Origin: Halalkalibacter sp. APA_J-10(15)
GTDB taxonomy: Bacteria; Bacillota; Bacilli; Bacillales; Bacillaceae_D
NCBI RefSeq assembly: GCF_023017105.1
Contig: NZ_JALKEV010000005.1
Span: 204,506-268,505 of the forward strand
Direction: 5' to 3'
DNA: 64,000 bases
Part shown: positions 55,523 through 64,000 of the stretch, in pieces
Layout: every line of letters starts with the position of its first letter
Position numbering within the stretch: position 1 is the first letter of the stretch
The notes under the pieces: generated by a model
Databases searched by the model: none
Seen by the model: only the letters and a program-made list of their open reading frames with translations
What the model was told of the DNA's origin: nothing
Position numbers and translations under genes: made by a program

Positions 55523-55798
55523 GTGTCTGACCAAAAAGACAACAAACAACGGATCACAGTTTCAATTTATGGTCAACCGTATACGGTTGTCGGTCAAGAG
55601 TCTCCGGCCTATGTAAAAGAAGTTGCAAAAGCAGTTGATCAGAAAATGCGAGAAGTGAAAAAACATAATCCCTACTTAGATACAACACGATTAGCTGTTT
55701 TGACAGCGGTGAATGTCGTGGATGATTATTTTAAAGTTTTAGAAGAATTAGAACAATTAAAACAAAAGAGCGAACGGAGCACGACGGGAGACGAGTAA
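55523..55798 (+). CDS. zapA: Cell division protein ZapA
   Basis: A 91-residue FtsZ-ring stabiliser: N-terminal beta-hairpin domain (about 1-40, RITVSIYGQPYTVVG), then a helix and C-terminal coiled coil (about 50-85, LAVLTAVNVVDDYFKVLEELEQL split) that dimerises. Start GTG 55523, eight bases after AGGAGG. The next gene begins one base after its stop. Position before cvpA, polX and mutS2 is as in B. subtilis (yshA). Confidence 0.93.
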   Translation: MSDQKDNKQRITVSIYGQPYTVVGQESPAYVKEVAKAVDQKMREVKKHNPYLDTTRLAVLTAVNVVDDYFKVLEELEQLKQKSERSTTGDE

Positions 55799-55799
55799 A

Positions 55800-56339
55800 A
55801 TGCTTAGCTTTTTAATTATATTTATATTAATTTGTAGTTTCTTTATTGGACGAAGACGGGGGTTTATTTTACAGCTCATTCATTTAATTAGCTTTGTAGC
55901 TGCGTTATATGTTGCTTATTCGTATTTTAGTGAATTAGCGACGTTTATTCGACTATGGATTCCTTATCCACAGTTTTCATCAGATAGCCCTGTAGGTATG
56001 ATCTTTCAAACGTTCGATGCAGAAAGTGTTTATTATTCGGGAATCGCGTTTGCTATTCTTTTCTTCGGAACGAAGATTATCCTTCATATTATTGGCTCAA
56101 TGCTAGATTTTTTAGCGCATATACCAGTTTTACGAACGGCGAACCAGCTATTAGGTGGAATCTTTTGCTTCGTTGAAGTGTATTTAATTATTTTTGTTAT
56201 CTTGATTGTTGGGGCGTTATTACCAATTGATATTGTTCAAGACCAACTGCAGCGTTCGATTGTGGCAGAATATATGTTAACGAACACGCCATTCTTGTCT
56301 GAGTGGATAAGAGGATTGTGGGAAGGTAATGTACTATAA
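55800..56339 (+). CDS. yshB: CvpA-family membrane protein (YshB)
   Basis: A 179-residue integral membrane protein with about four hydrophobic segments (about 2-18, 25-45, 75-98 and 118-143) and the CvpA pattern IGRRRGFILQLIHLISFVAA (about 17-36). CvpA is named for colicin V production in E. coli; its role in Bacillus is not known. Start ATG 55800, one base after the zapA stop, so it depends on zapA translation; GACGAGTAAA offers only a weak ribosome site. A perfect hairpin terminator follows. Confidence 0.88.
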   Translation: MLSFLIIFILICSFFIGRRRGFILQLIHLISFVAALYVAYSYFSELATFIRLWIPYPQFSSDSPVGMIFQTFDAESVYYSGIAFAILFFGTKIILHIIGSMLDFLAHIPVLRTANQLLGGIFCFVEVYLIIFVILIVGALLPIDIVQDQLQRSIVAEYMLTNTPFLSEWIRGLWEGNVL

Positions 56340-56346
56340 TGATAGC

Positions 56347-56385
56347 AATCTGACTCTAACATAGTAGATAGAGTCAGATTTTTTT
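56347..56385 (+). terminator. Terminator after cvpA
   Basis: AATCTGACTCTA (56347-56358) pairs perfectly with TAGAGTCAGATT (56369-56380), then more T bases. Confidence 0.9.
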
Positions 56386-56677
56386 GTATAGAGGAAGGGC
56401 TTGATTTAAGAAGTGGAGTGAGAATTCATAGACGCTATAAAAAGAGGAGTTTGTGAGTGCAATAAAAAAGTTAAAAGCCAAAATTTTTCGGTACCCACGA
56501 CTCTGTTGCATTTTAGCCATGATTCTCGGTATGATGGAACTAGAGGCCGCTGAAAAAGTACAAATGAACTTTTTTAGTGCTCTGAATCTGACTAGCAATG
56601 GCTTCACACGTTTCTCCCCTGATACGAAAAAACACTCGTATTCTTTGGAAAATAGGCAACGGTTACGCACATTGCTT

Positions 56678-56723
56678 AAGGGACACCGAAAAAAGTTGAA
56701 ATTCAAGCTTTTCCAGTGCCCTT
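56678..56723. repeat. CACTGAAAAAGT palindrome, copy 4
   Basis: A diverged copy with mismatches in the arms (GGGACACCGAAAAAAG against CTTTTCCAGTGCCCTT). It ends only 28 bases before the polX start codon, so it lies in the polX 5' untranslated region. Confidence 0.6.
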
Positions 56724-56751
56724 ATGGAACTATGGAAAGGGTCGGTGGAAG

Positions 56752-58467
56752 ATGAATATTAAAGATGCAATCCGTACGCTTGAGCATATTGCCATATACT
56801 TAGAAATCAAAGGTGAGAATGCTTTTAAAATTGCAGCATACCGCAAAGCGGCTCAAGCATTAGAGACAGAGCAACGTACATTAGCAGAGATCGATAACCC
56901 TGCTACTTTGAATGGAATAGGTAAAGCAACGGCAGAGGTTATCAATGAACTAAAGGAAATAGGTCATTCTAGTTTGTTAGAGCAATTGAAGGCAGATTTA
57001 CCGTCAGGCTTAGTTGCTCTCTTAAGCTTACCAGGCTTAGGTGGAAAGAAAATCGGAAAGCTGTATCGTGAGCTCGGAGTGACAGATATAGAAACGTTAA
57101 AGCAAGCATGTATAGAAGAGAAAGTTCAACAGTTATCAGGATTTGGCAAGAAAACAGAGGAGAAAATTTTTGCGGCGATTAAAGAAGTTGGTACACGACC
57201 TGAGCGGTTAGCACTCCCCTACGTGATTCCTGTTATCGAGCAAGTGGAGACTGCATTAGTTTCAATACCTTCCATTAAGCGTTTCTCTCGGGCAGGTAGT
57301 TTTAGACGTCTTCGTGAAGATGTGAAGGATTTAGACTTTATCATTGCGACAGTAGCCCCAAAACAAGTGAAGGAGGAATTGCTAGCGCTACCTTTTCTTT
57401 CGAATGTGATCGCTAGTGGTGACACGAAGGTTTCCGTTGAAGTGTTAGGAACATATCCTGTTTCAATAGACTTTCGCCTCGTGAGTGAAGAAGAATTCGC
57501 AACGACGCTTCACCATTTTACAGGATCCAAAGATCATAATGTAAAAATGCGTCAACTAGCGAAGCAACGAGGGGAAAAAATTAGTGAATATGGTGTTGAG
57601 AACATTGAAACTGGAGAACTTCATACGTTTTCAACGGAGGAGGATTTTTTTACTCATTTTCAATTAGAGTATATCCCTCCAGAAGCACGTGAAAATCAAG
57701 GTGAAATTGAAAAAGCACAGGCAGGAAAGCTAACTTACTTACAGGATGAGGATATTCGTGGAGATTTACATATGCACTCTACGTGGAGTGATGGAGCGAA
57801 TTCAATTGAAGAAATGGTTGAGTCCGCACGAAAAAAAGGCTATTCATATATCGCGATCACCGATCATTCTAAATTTCTAAGAGTGGCTAATGGATTAACG
57901 GTTGAACGGTTAAAAGAGCAGCACGCACGTATCCGCCATCTAAATAAACAATATGATGATATCACGATTTTAACAGGAATTGAAATGGATATATTACCAG
58001 ATGGGACATTGGATTATGAGGACGACATACTAGCTGAAATAGATCTTGTTATTGCATCGATTCATTCTTCATTTCAGCAGGATGAGCATACGATAATGGA
58101 ACGTTTGAAAACAGCGTTATATAATCCTCATGTTGATATAATCGCCCATCCGACAGGGAGAGTGTTAGGAAGAAGGAAAGGATACAATGTCGATGTCGAA
58201 CACTTGATTCAATTGGCGAAGGAAACGAACACAGCTCTTGAATTAAATGCTAGTCCATACCGGCTAGATTTATCAGCAAAATGGCTAAAGTGGGCTGATG
58301 AGGAAGGAGTAAACGTAGCCATTAATACGGATGCTCACCGAGTGGAAGGTCTGTCTGAAATGAGCTTTGGTACAGGAACAGCTCGGAAAGCGATGCTTTC
58401 TCCTAAATGGGTCATTAATACGTGGACTTTAGAGGAATTGACAGCCTTTTTAAAACGTCATGATTAA
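56752..58467 (+). CDS. polX: DNA polymerase X
   Basis: Family X polymerase/exonuclease for gap filling in base excision repair. 571 residues: an N-terminal 8-kDa helix-hairpin-helix domain (about 1-130, AYRKAAQALE, LPGLGGKKIGKLYRELG), a nucleotidyltransferase palm (about 150-310) with the metal-binding pair in DVKDLDFIIAT, and a C-terminal PHP nuclease domain (about 335-571) with DLHMHSTWSDGA, AITDHS and INTDAHRVEGL. Start ATG 56752 with GGTGG upstream; the frame opens earlier inside the repeat island. mutS2 follows after 23 bases. Confidence 0.93.
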   Translation: MNIKDAIRTLEHIAIYLEIKGENAFKIAAYRKAAQALETEQRTLAEIDNPATLNGIGKATAEVINELKEIGHSSLLEQLKADLPSGLVALLSLPGLGGKKIGKLYRELGVTDIETLKQACIEEKVQQLSGFGKKTEEKIFAAIKEVGTRPERLALPYVIPVIEQVETALVSIPSIKRFSRAGSFRRLREDVKDLDFIIATVAPKQVKEELLALPFLSNVIASGDTKVSVEVLGTYPVSIDFRLVSEEEFATTLHHFTGSKDHNVKMRQLAKQRGEKISEYGVENIETGELHTFSTEEDFFTHFQLEYIPPEARENQGEIEKAQAGKLTYLQDEDIRGDLHMHSTWSDGANSIEEMVESARKKGYSYIAITDHSKFLRVANGLTVERLKEQHARIRHLNKQYDDITILTGIEMDILPDGTLDYEDDILAEIDLVIASIHSSFQQDEHTIMERLKTALYNPHVDIIAHPTGRVLGRRKGYNVDVEHLIQLAKETNTALELNASPYRLDLSAKWLKWADEEGVNVAINTDAHRVEGLSEMSFGTGTARKAMLSPKWVINTWTLEELTAFLKRHD

Positions 58468-58490
58468 GAACGTGAAAAAGGAGATAAACA

Positions 58491-60851
58491 ATGGAACGGG
58501 TATTAAGGGTATTAGAATATACGAAAATGAAGGAACAAGTACGTGAGCATGTTTCCTCATCGTTAGGGGTACATAAGCTGCATCATTTAATGCCGTCTCT
58601 TGACCTAGAAGTGGTGAATAGATGGCAGCAGGAAACAGCTGAAGGAGCAACTATCTTAAGGTTGAAGGGACAAGTACCATTAGGTGGCATTTTTGATATA
58701 ACCGCGCATGCAAAGAGAGCCATAATCGGTGGGATACTGTCTGCTTCAGAGCTAAATGAAATAGCAAGTACGATTTATGGTGGTCGTCGATTAAAAAAAT
58801 TTATTTCAACGATGGTAGAAGAGGATGAAATCTCATTACCACGATTGTATGATTATGTAGAACAAATTGTTACTTTAACGGATACTGAAAAATCAATTAA
58901 GCAATGTATTGACGACCACGGTGGAGTGTTGGATACGGCTAGTCCAACGTTGCGTACGATTCGACAACAAGTGAAAAGCTTTGAATCTGCAGTAAGGTCA
59001 AAATTAGAAAATACGATTCGTTCATCAAACACGCAAAAGATGCTTTCGGATGCCATTATTACAATTCGGAATGACCGTTTTGTCATTCCGGTTAAACAGG
59101 AGTATCGTAGCTCCTTTGGGGGGATTGTCCACGATCAATCTGCTTCAGGGGCAACGCTATTCATTGAGCCTCAAGCAGTCGTGACGATTAACAACCAATT
59201 AAGAGAGGCAAAGAGTAAGGAGGAACGTGAAATTGAACGAATTTTAAATGAATTAACAGGTCAGGTTGCAGAAGTTGCTCAGGAGTTGTTAGAGAATGTT
59301 ACGATTTTAGGTGAGCTTGATTTCATTTTTGCTAAAGCTCGCTACGCAAAGCAAATTAGAGCAACGAAACCGATCTTAAATGATCGTGGTTTCATGAATA
59401 TGAAAAAAGCTCGTCATCCATTATTGGAGGATGAAGAAGTGGTCCCGATTGATGTTGGGTTAGGTGAAATGTACCGATCTTTAATTATTACGGGGCCGAA
59501 TACCGGTGGTAAAACAGTGACATTAAAAACGGTTGGTTTGTTAACGTTAATGGCGCAATCTGGATTGCATGTGCCTGTAGAAGAAGAATCAGAATTAGCT
59601 GTTTTCAAAAAAATATTTGCTGATATAGGTGATGAACAGTCGATTGAGCAAAGCTTAAGTACGTTCTCTTCACATATGACAAATATTGTCGATATTTTGA
59701 GTCAGGTTGATTTTGAAAGTCTCGTCTTATTTGATGAACTAGGTGCAGGAACTGATCCAACTGAAGGAGCGGCATTGGCTATCGCTATTTTGGATGATGT
59801 CTACAAAAAAGGAGCTTGTACGGTTGCGACAACCCATTATAGTGAGTTAAAGGGCTATGCTTATAATCGTGAAGGTGTCATGAATGCGAGTGTGGAATTC
59901 AATGTTGAGACGTTAAGACCGACCTATCGTTTACTTATTGGTGTTCCAGGAAGAAGTAATGCATTTGCTATTTCGCAACGGTTAGGGCTAGATGAACGGA
60001 TTATTGAACGAGCGAAGGAACAGATTGATAGTGAGACGAATCAAATTGAATCAATGATTGCCTCGCTTGAAACAAGTCAACGCTCAGCAGAATCGGAGTG
60101 GGATGAGGCTGAACAAATTCGCCAAGAGGCTGAGGGACTTCGACGGCAACTTGAGAATGAATTAGAGTCATTTGAGAAACAAAAGGAACGCTTGTTCAAA
60201 GAGGCTGAGGAAAAAGCAGAGAAAGCTGTCATGAAAGCTAAAGAAGAGGCTGAAGTCATTATCGAAGAATTAAGAGACATGCAAAAACAAGGACTTTCGG
60301 TAAAGGAACATCAAATTATTGATGCGAAAAAACATTTAGATTTAGCGTCTCCACAGTTAACACCAAAACAGAAAAAGGTGAAAAAAGCAGCGCAAAAGAA
60401 GAAGCAATTAATTCAGGCTGGTGATGAAGTAAAAGTGTTAAGCTTTGGTCAAAAGGGTTTTGTTGTGGAGAAGGTGTCAGATGACGAATACCAAGTTCAA
60501 ATGGGGATTATGAAGATGAAGGTAAAGGCAGATGATCTTCAATTGATCGATCGTCCAAAGCAAGTAGAGACAAAGCCAATGGCCATGCTACGGGGAAATG
60601 ATCATCATGTGAAATCAGAGCTTGATTTACGTGGTGAACGATACGAAGAAGCGATGAGAAGGGTTGAGAAGTATATTGATGATGCTTTACTTGCTGGCTA
60701 TCATCAAGTCTCAATCATACACGGAAAAGGAAGCGGTGCTTTACGAAAAGGAGTGAAACAACTATTAAAGAAGCACCCGCACGTGAAAAATGAGCGTGAT
60801 GGAGGAATGAATGAAGGTGGTCTCGGTAACACTGTTGTTGAATTAAAATAA
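58491..60851 (+). CDS. mutS2: Endonuclease MutS2
   Basis: MutS-like ATPase with a nuclease tail; in Bacillus it rescues collided ribosomes and in other bacteria it limits recombination. 786 residues: clamp/lever helices (about 1-310), ABC-type ATPase with Walker [14 protein letters not shown] (about 335-347), [16 protein letters not shown] (about 411-426) and [11 protein letters not shown], a long coiled coil (about 515-630), a KOW-like segment and a C-terminal Smr domain [11 protein letters not shown]...[14 protein letters not shown] (about 710-765). It lacks the MutS mismatch-binding domain. Start ATG 58491 behind AAAAGGAG. Confidence 0.95.
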   Translation: MERVLRVLEYTKMKEQVREHVSSSLGVHKLHHLMPSLDLEVVNRWQQETAEGATILRLKGQVPLGGIFDITAHAKRAIIGGILSASELNEIASTIYGGRRLKKFISTMVEEDEISLPRLYDYVEQIVTLTDTEKSIKQCIDDHGGVLDTASPTLRTIRQQVKSFESAVRSKLENTIRSSNTQKMLSDAIITIRNDRFVIPVKQEYRSSFGGIVHDQSASGATLFIEPQAVVTINNQLREAKSKEEREIERILNELTGQVAEVAQELLENVTILGELDFIFAKARYAKQIRATKPILNDRGFMNMKKARHPLLEDEEVVPIDVGLGEMYRSLIITGPNTGGKTVTLKTVGLLTLMAQSGLHVPVEEESELAVFKKIFADIGDEQSIEQSLSTFSSHMTNIVDILSQVDFESLVLFDELGAGTDPTEGAALAIAILDDVYKKGACTVATTHYSELKGYAYNREGVMNASVEFNVETLRPTYRLLIGVPGRSNAFAISQRLGLDERIIERAKEQIDSETNQIESMIASLETSQRSAESEWDEAEQIRQEAEGLRRQLENELESFEKQKERLFKEAEEKAEKAVMKAKEEAEVIIEELRDMQKQGLSVKEHQIIDAKKHLDLASPQLTPKQKKVKKAAQKKKQLIQAGDEVKVLSFGQKGFVVEKVSDDEYQVQMGIMKMKVKADDLQLIDRPKQVETKPMAMLRGNDHHVKSELDLRGERYEEAMRRVEKYIDDALLAGYHQVSIIHGKGSGALRKGVKQLLKKHPHVKNERDGGMNEGGLGNTVVELK

Positions 60852-60865
60852 GTGAGGAGAAGCAT

Positions 60866-61279
60866 ATGGACGCCTTATTTGAATATGAGCTTGTACAAAC
60901 AGCAGCCTATTATAGTGTGTCTGTTTTGGCACTTATTTTGTTTTTAGGTGTATTTGAATTAGTGACCCGTTATAATAATTGGAAGGAAATAAAAAATGGG
61001 AACATAGCGGTTGCGATGGCTACAGGCGGCAAAGTGTTTGGTGTTGTCAATATTTTTCGCCATTCGATTGAACATTCAGATTCACTATTTACGATGTTAG
61101 GTTGGGGAGTATTTGGTTTTCTTTTACTGTTATTTAGTTACTTTATTTTTGAGTTTTTAACCCCTAGCTTTAAGGTAGATGAGGAGATTGAACGAGACAA
61201 TCGAGCAGTAGGTTTGATTGCCATGTTATTATCAATTGGTTTGTCTTATGTGATTGGAGCTAGCATAATTGCTCGTTAG
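60866..61279 (+). CDS. yshE: DUF350 membrane protein (YshE)
   Basis: A 137-residue integral membrane protein with four hydrophobic segments (about 10-28, 41-60, 75-98 and 112-135). The pattern NIAVAMATGGKVFGVVNIFRHSI (split over about 46-68) and DNRAVGLIAMLLSIGLSYVIGASI is typical of DUF350. Function unknown. Start ATG 60866 behind GTGAGGAG. It is followed nine bases later by a tiny frame that may encode a membrane peptide. Confidence 0.85.
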   Translation: MDALFEYELVQTAAYYSVSVLALILFLGVFELVTRYNNWKEIKNGNIAVAMATGGKVFGVVNIFRHSIEHSDSLFTMLGWGVFGFLLLLFSYFIFEFLTPSFKVDEEIERDNRAVGLIAMLLSIGLSYVIGASIIAR

Positions 61280-61288
61280 AAGGGGATA

Positions 61289-61372
61289 ATGATGGAAACA
61301 TTGATGAAAATTTTATATGTTTGTTGTGCGGCCTTTATTTTAGCAGGGATAGCTTATTTATTTTTATTATAA
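61289..61372 (+). CDS. Possible 27-residue membrane peptide
   Basis: ATG 61289 to TAA 61370-61372 encodes a 27-residue peptide with an N-terminal METLMK and a single hydrophobic helix (ILYVCCAAFILAGIAYLFLL). AAGGGG lies upstream with four bases to the first ATG and seven to the second. It begins nine bases after yshE, so would be cotranscribed. The base use is coding-like, but nothing is known of it. A MITE-like repeat starts at the stop codon. Confidence 0.45.
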   Translation: MMETLMKILYVCCAAFILAGIAYLFLL

Positions 61373-61517
61373 GAGGTTTCCTTTTTGAATGACCTTTAAG
61401 CAATGAGCATAGTCGCTACATCTTTTAAAAGTCTTTGTGGGGAGTGTTTACTAACCAGAAGACACATAGCGAACAGAGCGATTATCATATTTTTTTGGTA
61501 ATTTTTGTACATGCTCT
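61372..61517 (-). mobile_element. MITE-like repeat, copy C
   Basis: Inverted relative to copies A and B. On the minus strand it begins AGAGCATGTACAAAAA and contains CACAAAGACTTTTAAAAGAT, GTAGCGACTATGCTCATTGC and GTCATTCAAAAAGG. Lies between the small membrane peptide and trxA; no ORF. Confidence 0.7.
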
Positions 61518-61629
61518 ATAATTAAGTTTATTTGCATAAAATAAAGTTGAGCAACATATTCGCGCTTCATGATGGCTAGTGATATACTAGTCATGAAAAA
61601 TTAGATTCACAATGAGGAGGATAATTATA

Positions 61630-61944
61630 ATGGCTATTGTAAATGTGACTGATCAAACATTTTCTTCTGAAACGAGTGAAGGGGTCGTTCTTGCTGATTT
61701 TTGGGCTCCATGGTGCGGACCTTGTAAGATGATTGCTCCCGTACTTGAAGAGCTTGATTCAGAAATGGGTGATAAAGCAAAGATTGTCAAACTAAATGTC
61801 GATGATAACCAAGAAACAGCTGGTAAATATAGCGTAATGAGTATTCCGACGCTTCTTGTTTTCAAAGATGGTGAAGTTGTCGATCAAGTTGTTGGCTTTC
61901 AGCCGAAAGATGCTTTGGCAGAATTATTAAATAAGCACGCATAA
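61630..61944 (+). CDS. trxA: Thioredoxin
   Basis: General cytosolic disulfide reductase. 104 residues with the active site [10 protein letters not shown] (about 27-36) and the cis-proline in [13 protein letters not shown] (about 72-84). Start ATG 61630 nine bases after GAGGAGG; the six residues upstream in the frame precede that ribosome site's window and are rejected. Own terminator, so probably a single-gene transcript; I could not place the promoter. Confidence 0.96.
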   Translation: MAIVNVTDQTFSSETSEGVVLADFWAPWCGPCKMIAPVLEELDSEMGDKAKIVKLNVDDNQETAGKYSVMSIPTLLVFKDGEVVDQVVGFQPKDALAELLNKHA

Positions 61945-61967
61945 ATCGTCTGAGAAATGAGATGTAA

Positions 61968-62004
61968 GGCGTCTAAAGAGGGCTTCCCTTTTTAGGCGTT
62001 TTTT
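61968..62004 (+). terminator. Terminator after trxA
   Basis: GCGTCTAAAGAGGG (61969-61982) pairs with CCCTTTTTAGGCGT (61986-61999), three wobble pairs, three-base loop, then T bases. Confidence 0.8.
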
Positions 62005-62068
62005 ATAAGGAAAACTCAGTAGCGTCTTTTCTTAATTGCTGTCATGTTTTTTGTTAGGGGGGGTAGTA

Positions 62069-63835
62069 TTGTTAAAGGAGAAGCTGGCTGTATTGCCTGG
62101 GGAACCTGGCTGTTATTTAATGAAGGATCGACAAGGAACGATCATTTATGTCGGAAAAGCTAAATCGTTAAAGAGTCGTGTGCGATCGTATTTTACAGGA
62201 TCACATGATGGGAAAACGCAGCGGCTCGTTAGTGAAATTGTTGATTTTGAATATATCGTGACCTCCTCTAATATTGAGGCACTTATATTAGAGATGAACT
62301 TAATTAAAAAGCATGATCCGAAATATAATGTCATGCTCAAGGATGATAAATCTTACCCTTATTTAAAGCTAACGAACGAAGAGCATCCACGATTAATCAT
62401 AACGAGGAAGGTTAAAAAAGACGGTGGGAAATATTTCGGTCCTTATCCAAATGCGGGTGCTGCGAATGAAACGAAGAAGCTATTAGATCGGATTTATCCT
62501 CTTAGAAAATGTAGAAAACTTCCAGATAAGGTTTGTTTGTATTATCATATTGGTCAATGTCTGGCACCGTGTGTTTATGACGTATCTCAAGAACAGAATC
62601 AAGAAATGGTACAGGCCATTAGTAAGTTTTTACGAGCTGGACATGAAGAAGTGAAGGAGCAATTAAAGACACGAATGTTAAAAGCCTCTGAGGAGTTAGA
62701 CTTTGAACGAGCGAAGGAGCTCCGTGATACGATTAGTCATATGGAAGTGGTTATGGAGAAGCAGAAAATGACGATTTCAGATCGTCTAGATCGTGATGTA
62801 TTTGGATTTGCACACGATAAGGGATGGATGTGTGTACAAGTATTTTTCATTCGACAAGGACGTCTAATCGAAAGAGATGTTTCTATTTTTCCTTATTACC
62901 AAGATGCTCATGAAGATTTAATGACTTTTATTGGCCAATTTTACTTAAAGAAAGAGCATCTGAAGCCTGCTGAACTATTAGTGCCAGATGAAATTGAGAC
63001 AGCGTTACTTGAACAATTGCTGATGGTTCCCGTTCATGCTCCAAAGCGAGGCAAGAAGAAAGAATTGCTACAACTAGCAAATCAAAACGCAACCGTTTCT
63101 TTAAATGAAAAATTTTCCCTTATCGAACGAAACGAAGAACGGACGATTAAAGCGATAGAACGACTCGGAGAACGATTGAACATGACCACACCGTATCGAA
63201 TCGAAGCTTTTGATAACTCGAATATACAAGGTGTTGATCCAGTTTCAGCAATGATTACGTTTTTAGACGGGAAACCGAGTCGTAAGGATTATCGTAAATA
63301 TAAAATTAAAACGGTGGAAGGCCCTGATGATTACGGTTCTATGAGAGAAGTTGTTAGAAGGCGTTATGTTCGATTGCTGAAGGAAGAACTCCCTTTGCCC
63401 GATCTCATTGTCATCGATGGTGGAAAAGGTCAAATAAGCGCAGCTCAAGAAATCATTGAGGACGAATTAGGCTTAAGTATTCCTGTTTGTGGTTTAGCAA
63501 AGGATGAGCAGCATCGTACATCGCAATTATTAATGGGGAATCCACCTGAGATTGTTCCTTTAAAGCGAGATAGCCATGAATTTTATTTATTACAGCGTAT
63601 TCAGGATGAAGTACACAGGTTTGCGATTAGTTTTCATCGTCAAACCCGGTCAAAATCGCTCTTTCAATCTGTACTTGATGATATTCCAGGGATAGGCGAA
63701 AAACGAAAAAAAGTTTTACTGAAGCATTTTGGTTCTGTGAAGAAAATGAAGGAAGCGAGCGTAGAAGAATTTGTCTCGTTATCGATCCCACATACAGTCG
63801 CTGAAGCAATTATAGAAGCATTAAAGAACAACTAA
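62069..63835 (+). CDS. uvrC: Excinuclease ABC subunit C
   Basis: Makes both incisions in nucleotide excision repair. 588 residues: GIY-YIG nuclease (about 10-95, [21 protein letters not shown] split), a four-cysteine cluster [21 protein letters not shown] (split over about 150-170) that can hold Fe-S, UVR domain binding UvrB (about 200-235), RNase H-like endonuclease (about 375-530, [18 protein letters not shown]) and tandem HhH (about 540-588, [19 protein letters not shown]). Start TTG 62069 behind AGGGGGG gives the family N-terminus [13 protein letters not shown]; the longer frame is rejected. Confidence 0.94.
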   Translation: MLKEKLAVLPGEPGCYLMKDRQGTIIYVGKAKSLKSRVRSYFTGSHDGKTQRLVSEIVDFEYIVTSSNIEALILEMNLIKKHDPKYNVMLKDDKSYPYLKLTNEEHPRLIITRKVKKDGGKYFGPYPNAGAANETKKLLDRIYPLRKCRKLPDKVCLYYHIGQCLAPCVYDVSQEQNQEMVQAISKFLRAGHEEVKEQLKTRMLKASEELDFERAKELRDTISHMEVVMEKQKMTISDRLDRDVFGFAHDKGWMCVQVFFIRQGRLIERDVSIFPYYQDAHEDLMTFIGQFYLKKEHLKPAELLVPDEIETALLEQLLMVPVHAPKRGKKKELLQLANQNATVSLNEKFSLIERNEERTIKAIERLGERLNMTTPYRIEAFDNSNIQGVDPVSAMITFLDGKPSRKDYRKYKIKTVEGPDDYGSMREVVRRRYVRLLKEELPLPDLIVIDGGKGQISAAQEIIEDELGLSIPVCGLAKDEQHRTSQLLMGNPPEIVPLKRDSHEFYLLQRIQDEVHRFAISFHRQTRSKSLFQSVLDDIPGIGEKRKKVLLKHFGSVKKMKEASVEEFVSLSIPHTVAEAIIEALKNN

Positions 63836-63889
63836 GAAGCTTAAGAGCTTCTTAGTTGCAGCCTGTCGACAAAGTCGACAGGCTTTTTT
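63832..63889 (+). terminator. Tandem terminators after uvrC
   Basis: Two perfect hairpins: CTAAGAAGC (63832-63840) with GCTTCTTAG (63847-63855), and GCCTGTCGAC (63861-63870) with GTCGACAGGC (63874-63883) around AAA, followed by six T bases. The first arm includes the uvrC stop codon. Confidence 0.9.
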
Positions 63890-63903
63890 GTTTAGTAGTC
63901 AGG

Positions 63904-64000
63904 GTTCGGCCCTCCGATCTCGCTACCGGGATGGGGGGCACGCTTTCCGCAGGCGGGCGTTGAACTAACCGGCTGCGCCGGTGGATTTCAACCTGCCCTT
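63904..64000 (+). repeat. GC-rich dispersed repeat, cut by window end
   Basis: Contains CGCTACCGGGATGGGGGGCA and CGCTTTCCGCAGG (63921-63953) and GAACTAACCGG / CGCCGGTGGATTTC (63962-63989), the same blocks as the inverted copy at 41658-41777. The element probably runs beyond base 64000. Confidence 0.7.

Larger units (their letters stand above)
56340..56751. other. Repeat island between cvpA and polX
   Basis: A 412-base gap with a terminator (56347-56385) and then two CACTGAAAAAGT-type palindromes: GCTGAAAAAGT/ACTTTTTTAGTGC (56549-56559, 56568-56580) and AAGGG.CAC.GAAAAA / TTTTCCAGTGCCCTT (56678-56723). The bases between them look like a decayed mobile sequence: 56453-56755 is open on one strand and 56374-56706 on the other, but neither product resembles a known protein. 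polX must have its own promoter here; none is clear. Confidence 0.55.

Noticed and set aside
56374-56755. Overlapping frames on both strands in the cvpA-polX gap
   Set aside because: Products resemble nothing known and the region contains decayed palindromic repeats; treated as repeat DNA.

Overview
The window is a gene-dense stretch of a low-GC, spore-forming Firmicute chromosome. Gene content and order are those of the Bacillus argGH / dnaE / citZ-icd-mdh / phoPR / polA / dnaBI / thrS / infC-rpmI-rplT / pheST / mutS2 / uvrC region. Spore genes (ytrH, ytrI, ytaF, ytxC, sspI) fix it as an endospore former. The futalosine-pathway gene mqnC, absent from B. subtilis, and the style of the repeats suggest an alkaliphilic Bacillus relative (Halalkalibacter/Alkalihalobacillus type); that last step is inference. 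I saw no rRNA, tRNA, CRISPR or prophage.

Layout. 1-5.1 kb: end of an HD hydrolase, an EcsC-like gene, argGH with a promoter and paired arginine-box-like operators, two small genes. 5.3-10 kb: ytkL, ytoI, ytpI, nrnA, and ytrHI reading leftward. 10-20.4 kb: dnaE, malic enzyme with its own GntR regulator and a candidate operator, accDA, pfkA, pyk. 20.5-29.9 kb: fxsA, citZ-icd-mdh, phoPR, hflKC. 30-39.2 kb: polA-mutM-ytaF-coaE, speD, an unknown gene, nrdR, dnaB-dnaI. 39.3-42.8 kb: mqnC, a decayed IS1182-type element, ytxC. 42.8-50.3 kb: T-box thrS, L20-leader infC-rpmI-rplT, ysdA, a VTT membrane protein, ysdB, a dUTPase, an M42 peptidase, sspI. 50.4-64 kb: an rRNA methyltransferase, T-box pheST, a second IS remnant, zapA-cvpA-polX-mutS2-yshE, a possible 27-residue membrane peptide, trxA, uvrC.

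The genes are mostly housekeeping: glycolysis end to TCA entry (pfkA, pyk, malic enzyme, citZ, icd, mdh), fatty acid initiation (accDA), replication and repair (dnaE, polA, mutM, dnaB, dnaI, polX, mutS2, uvrC), translation (thrS, pheST, infC, rpmI, rplT) and phosphate sensing (phoPR).

The most interesting signals are non-coding. (1) Just after phoR, four TTTACA-like repeats at exact 11-base spacing precede a -10 box. About 100 bases later comes a strong terminator with no ORF between: a candidate PhoP-activated small RNA. (2) The speD leader carries a possible 22-codon upstream ORF whose stop codon lies inside an attenuator hairpin with a competing antiterminator. (3) A perfect TGGTC-A-GACCA palindrome sits just downstream of the malic enzyme promoter, whose operon encodes a FadR-type repressor. 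(4) Several dispersed repeat families (a MITE with 18-base inverted ends, a CACTGAAAAAGT palindrome, a GC-rich element and IS1182 remnants) occupy most of the intergenic gaps.
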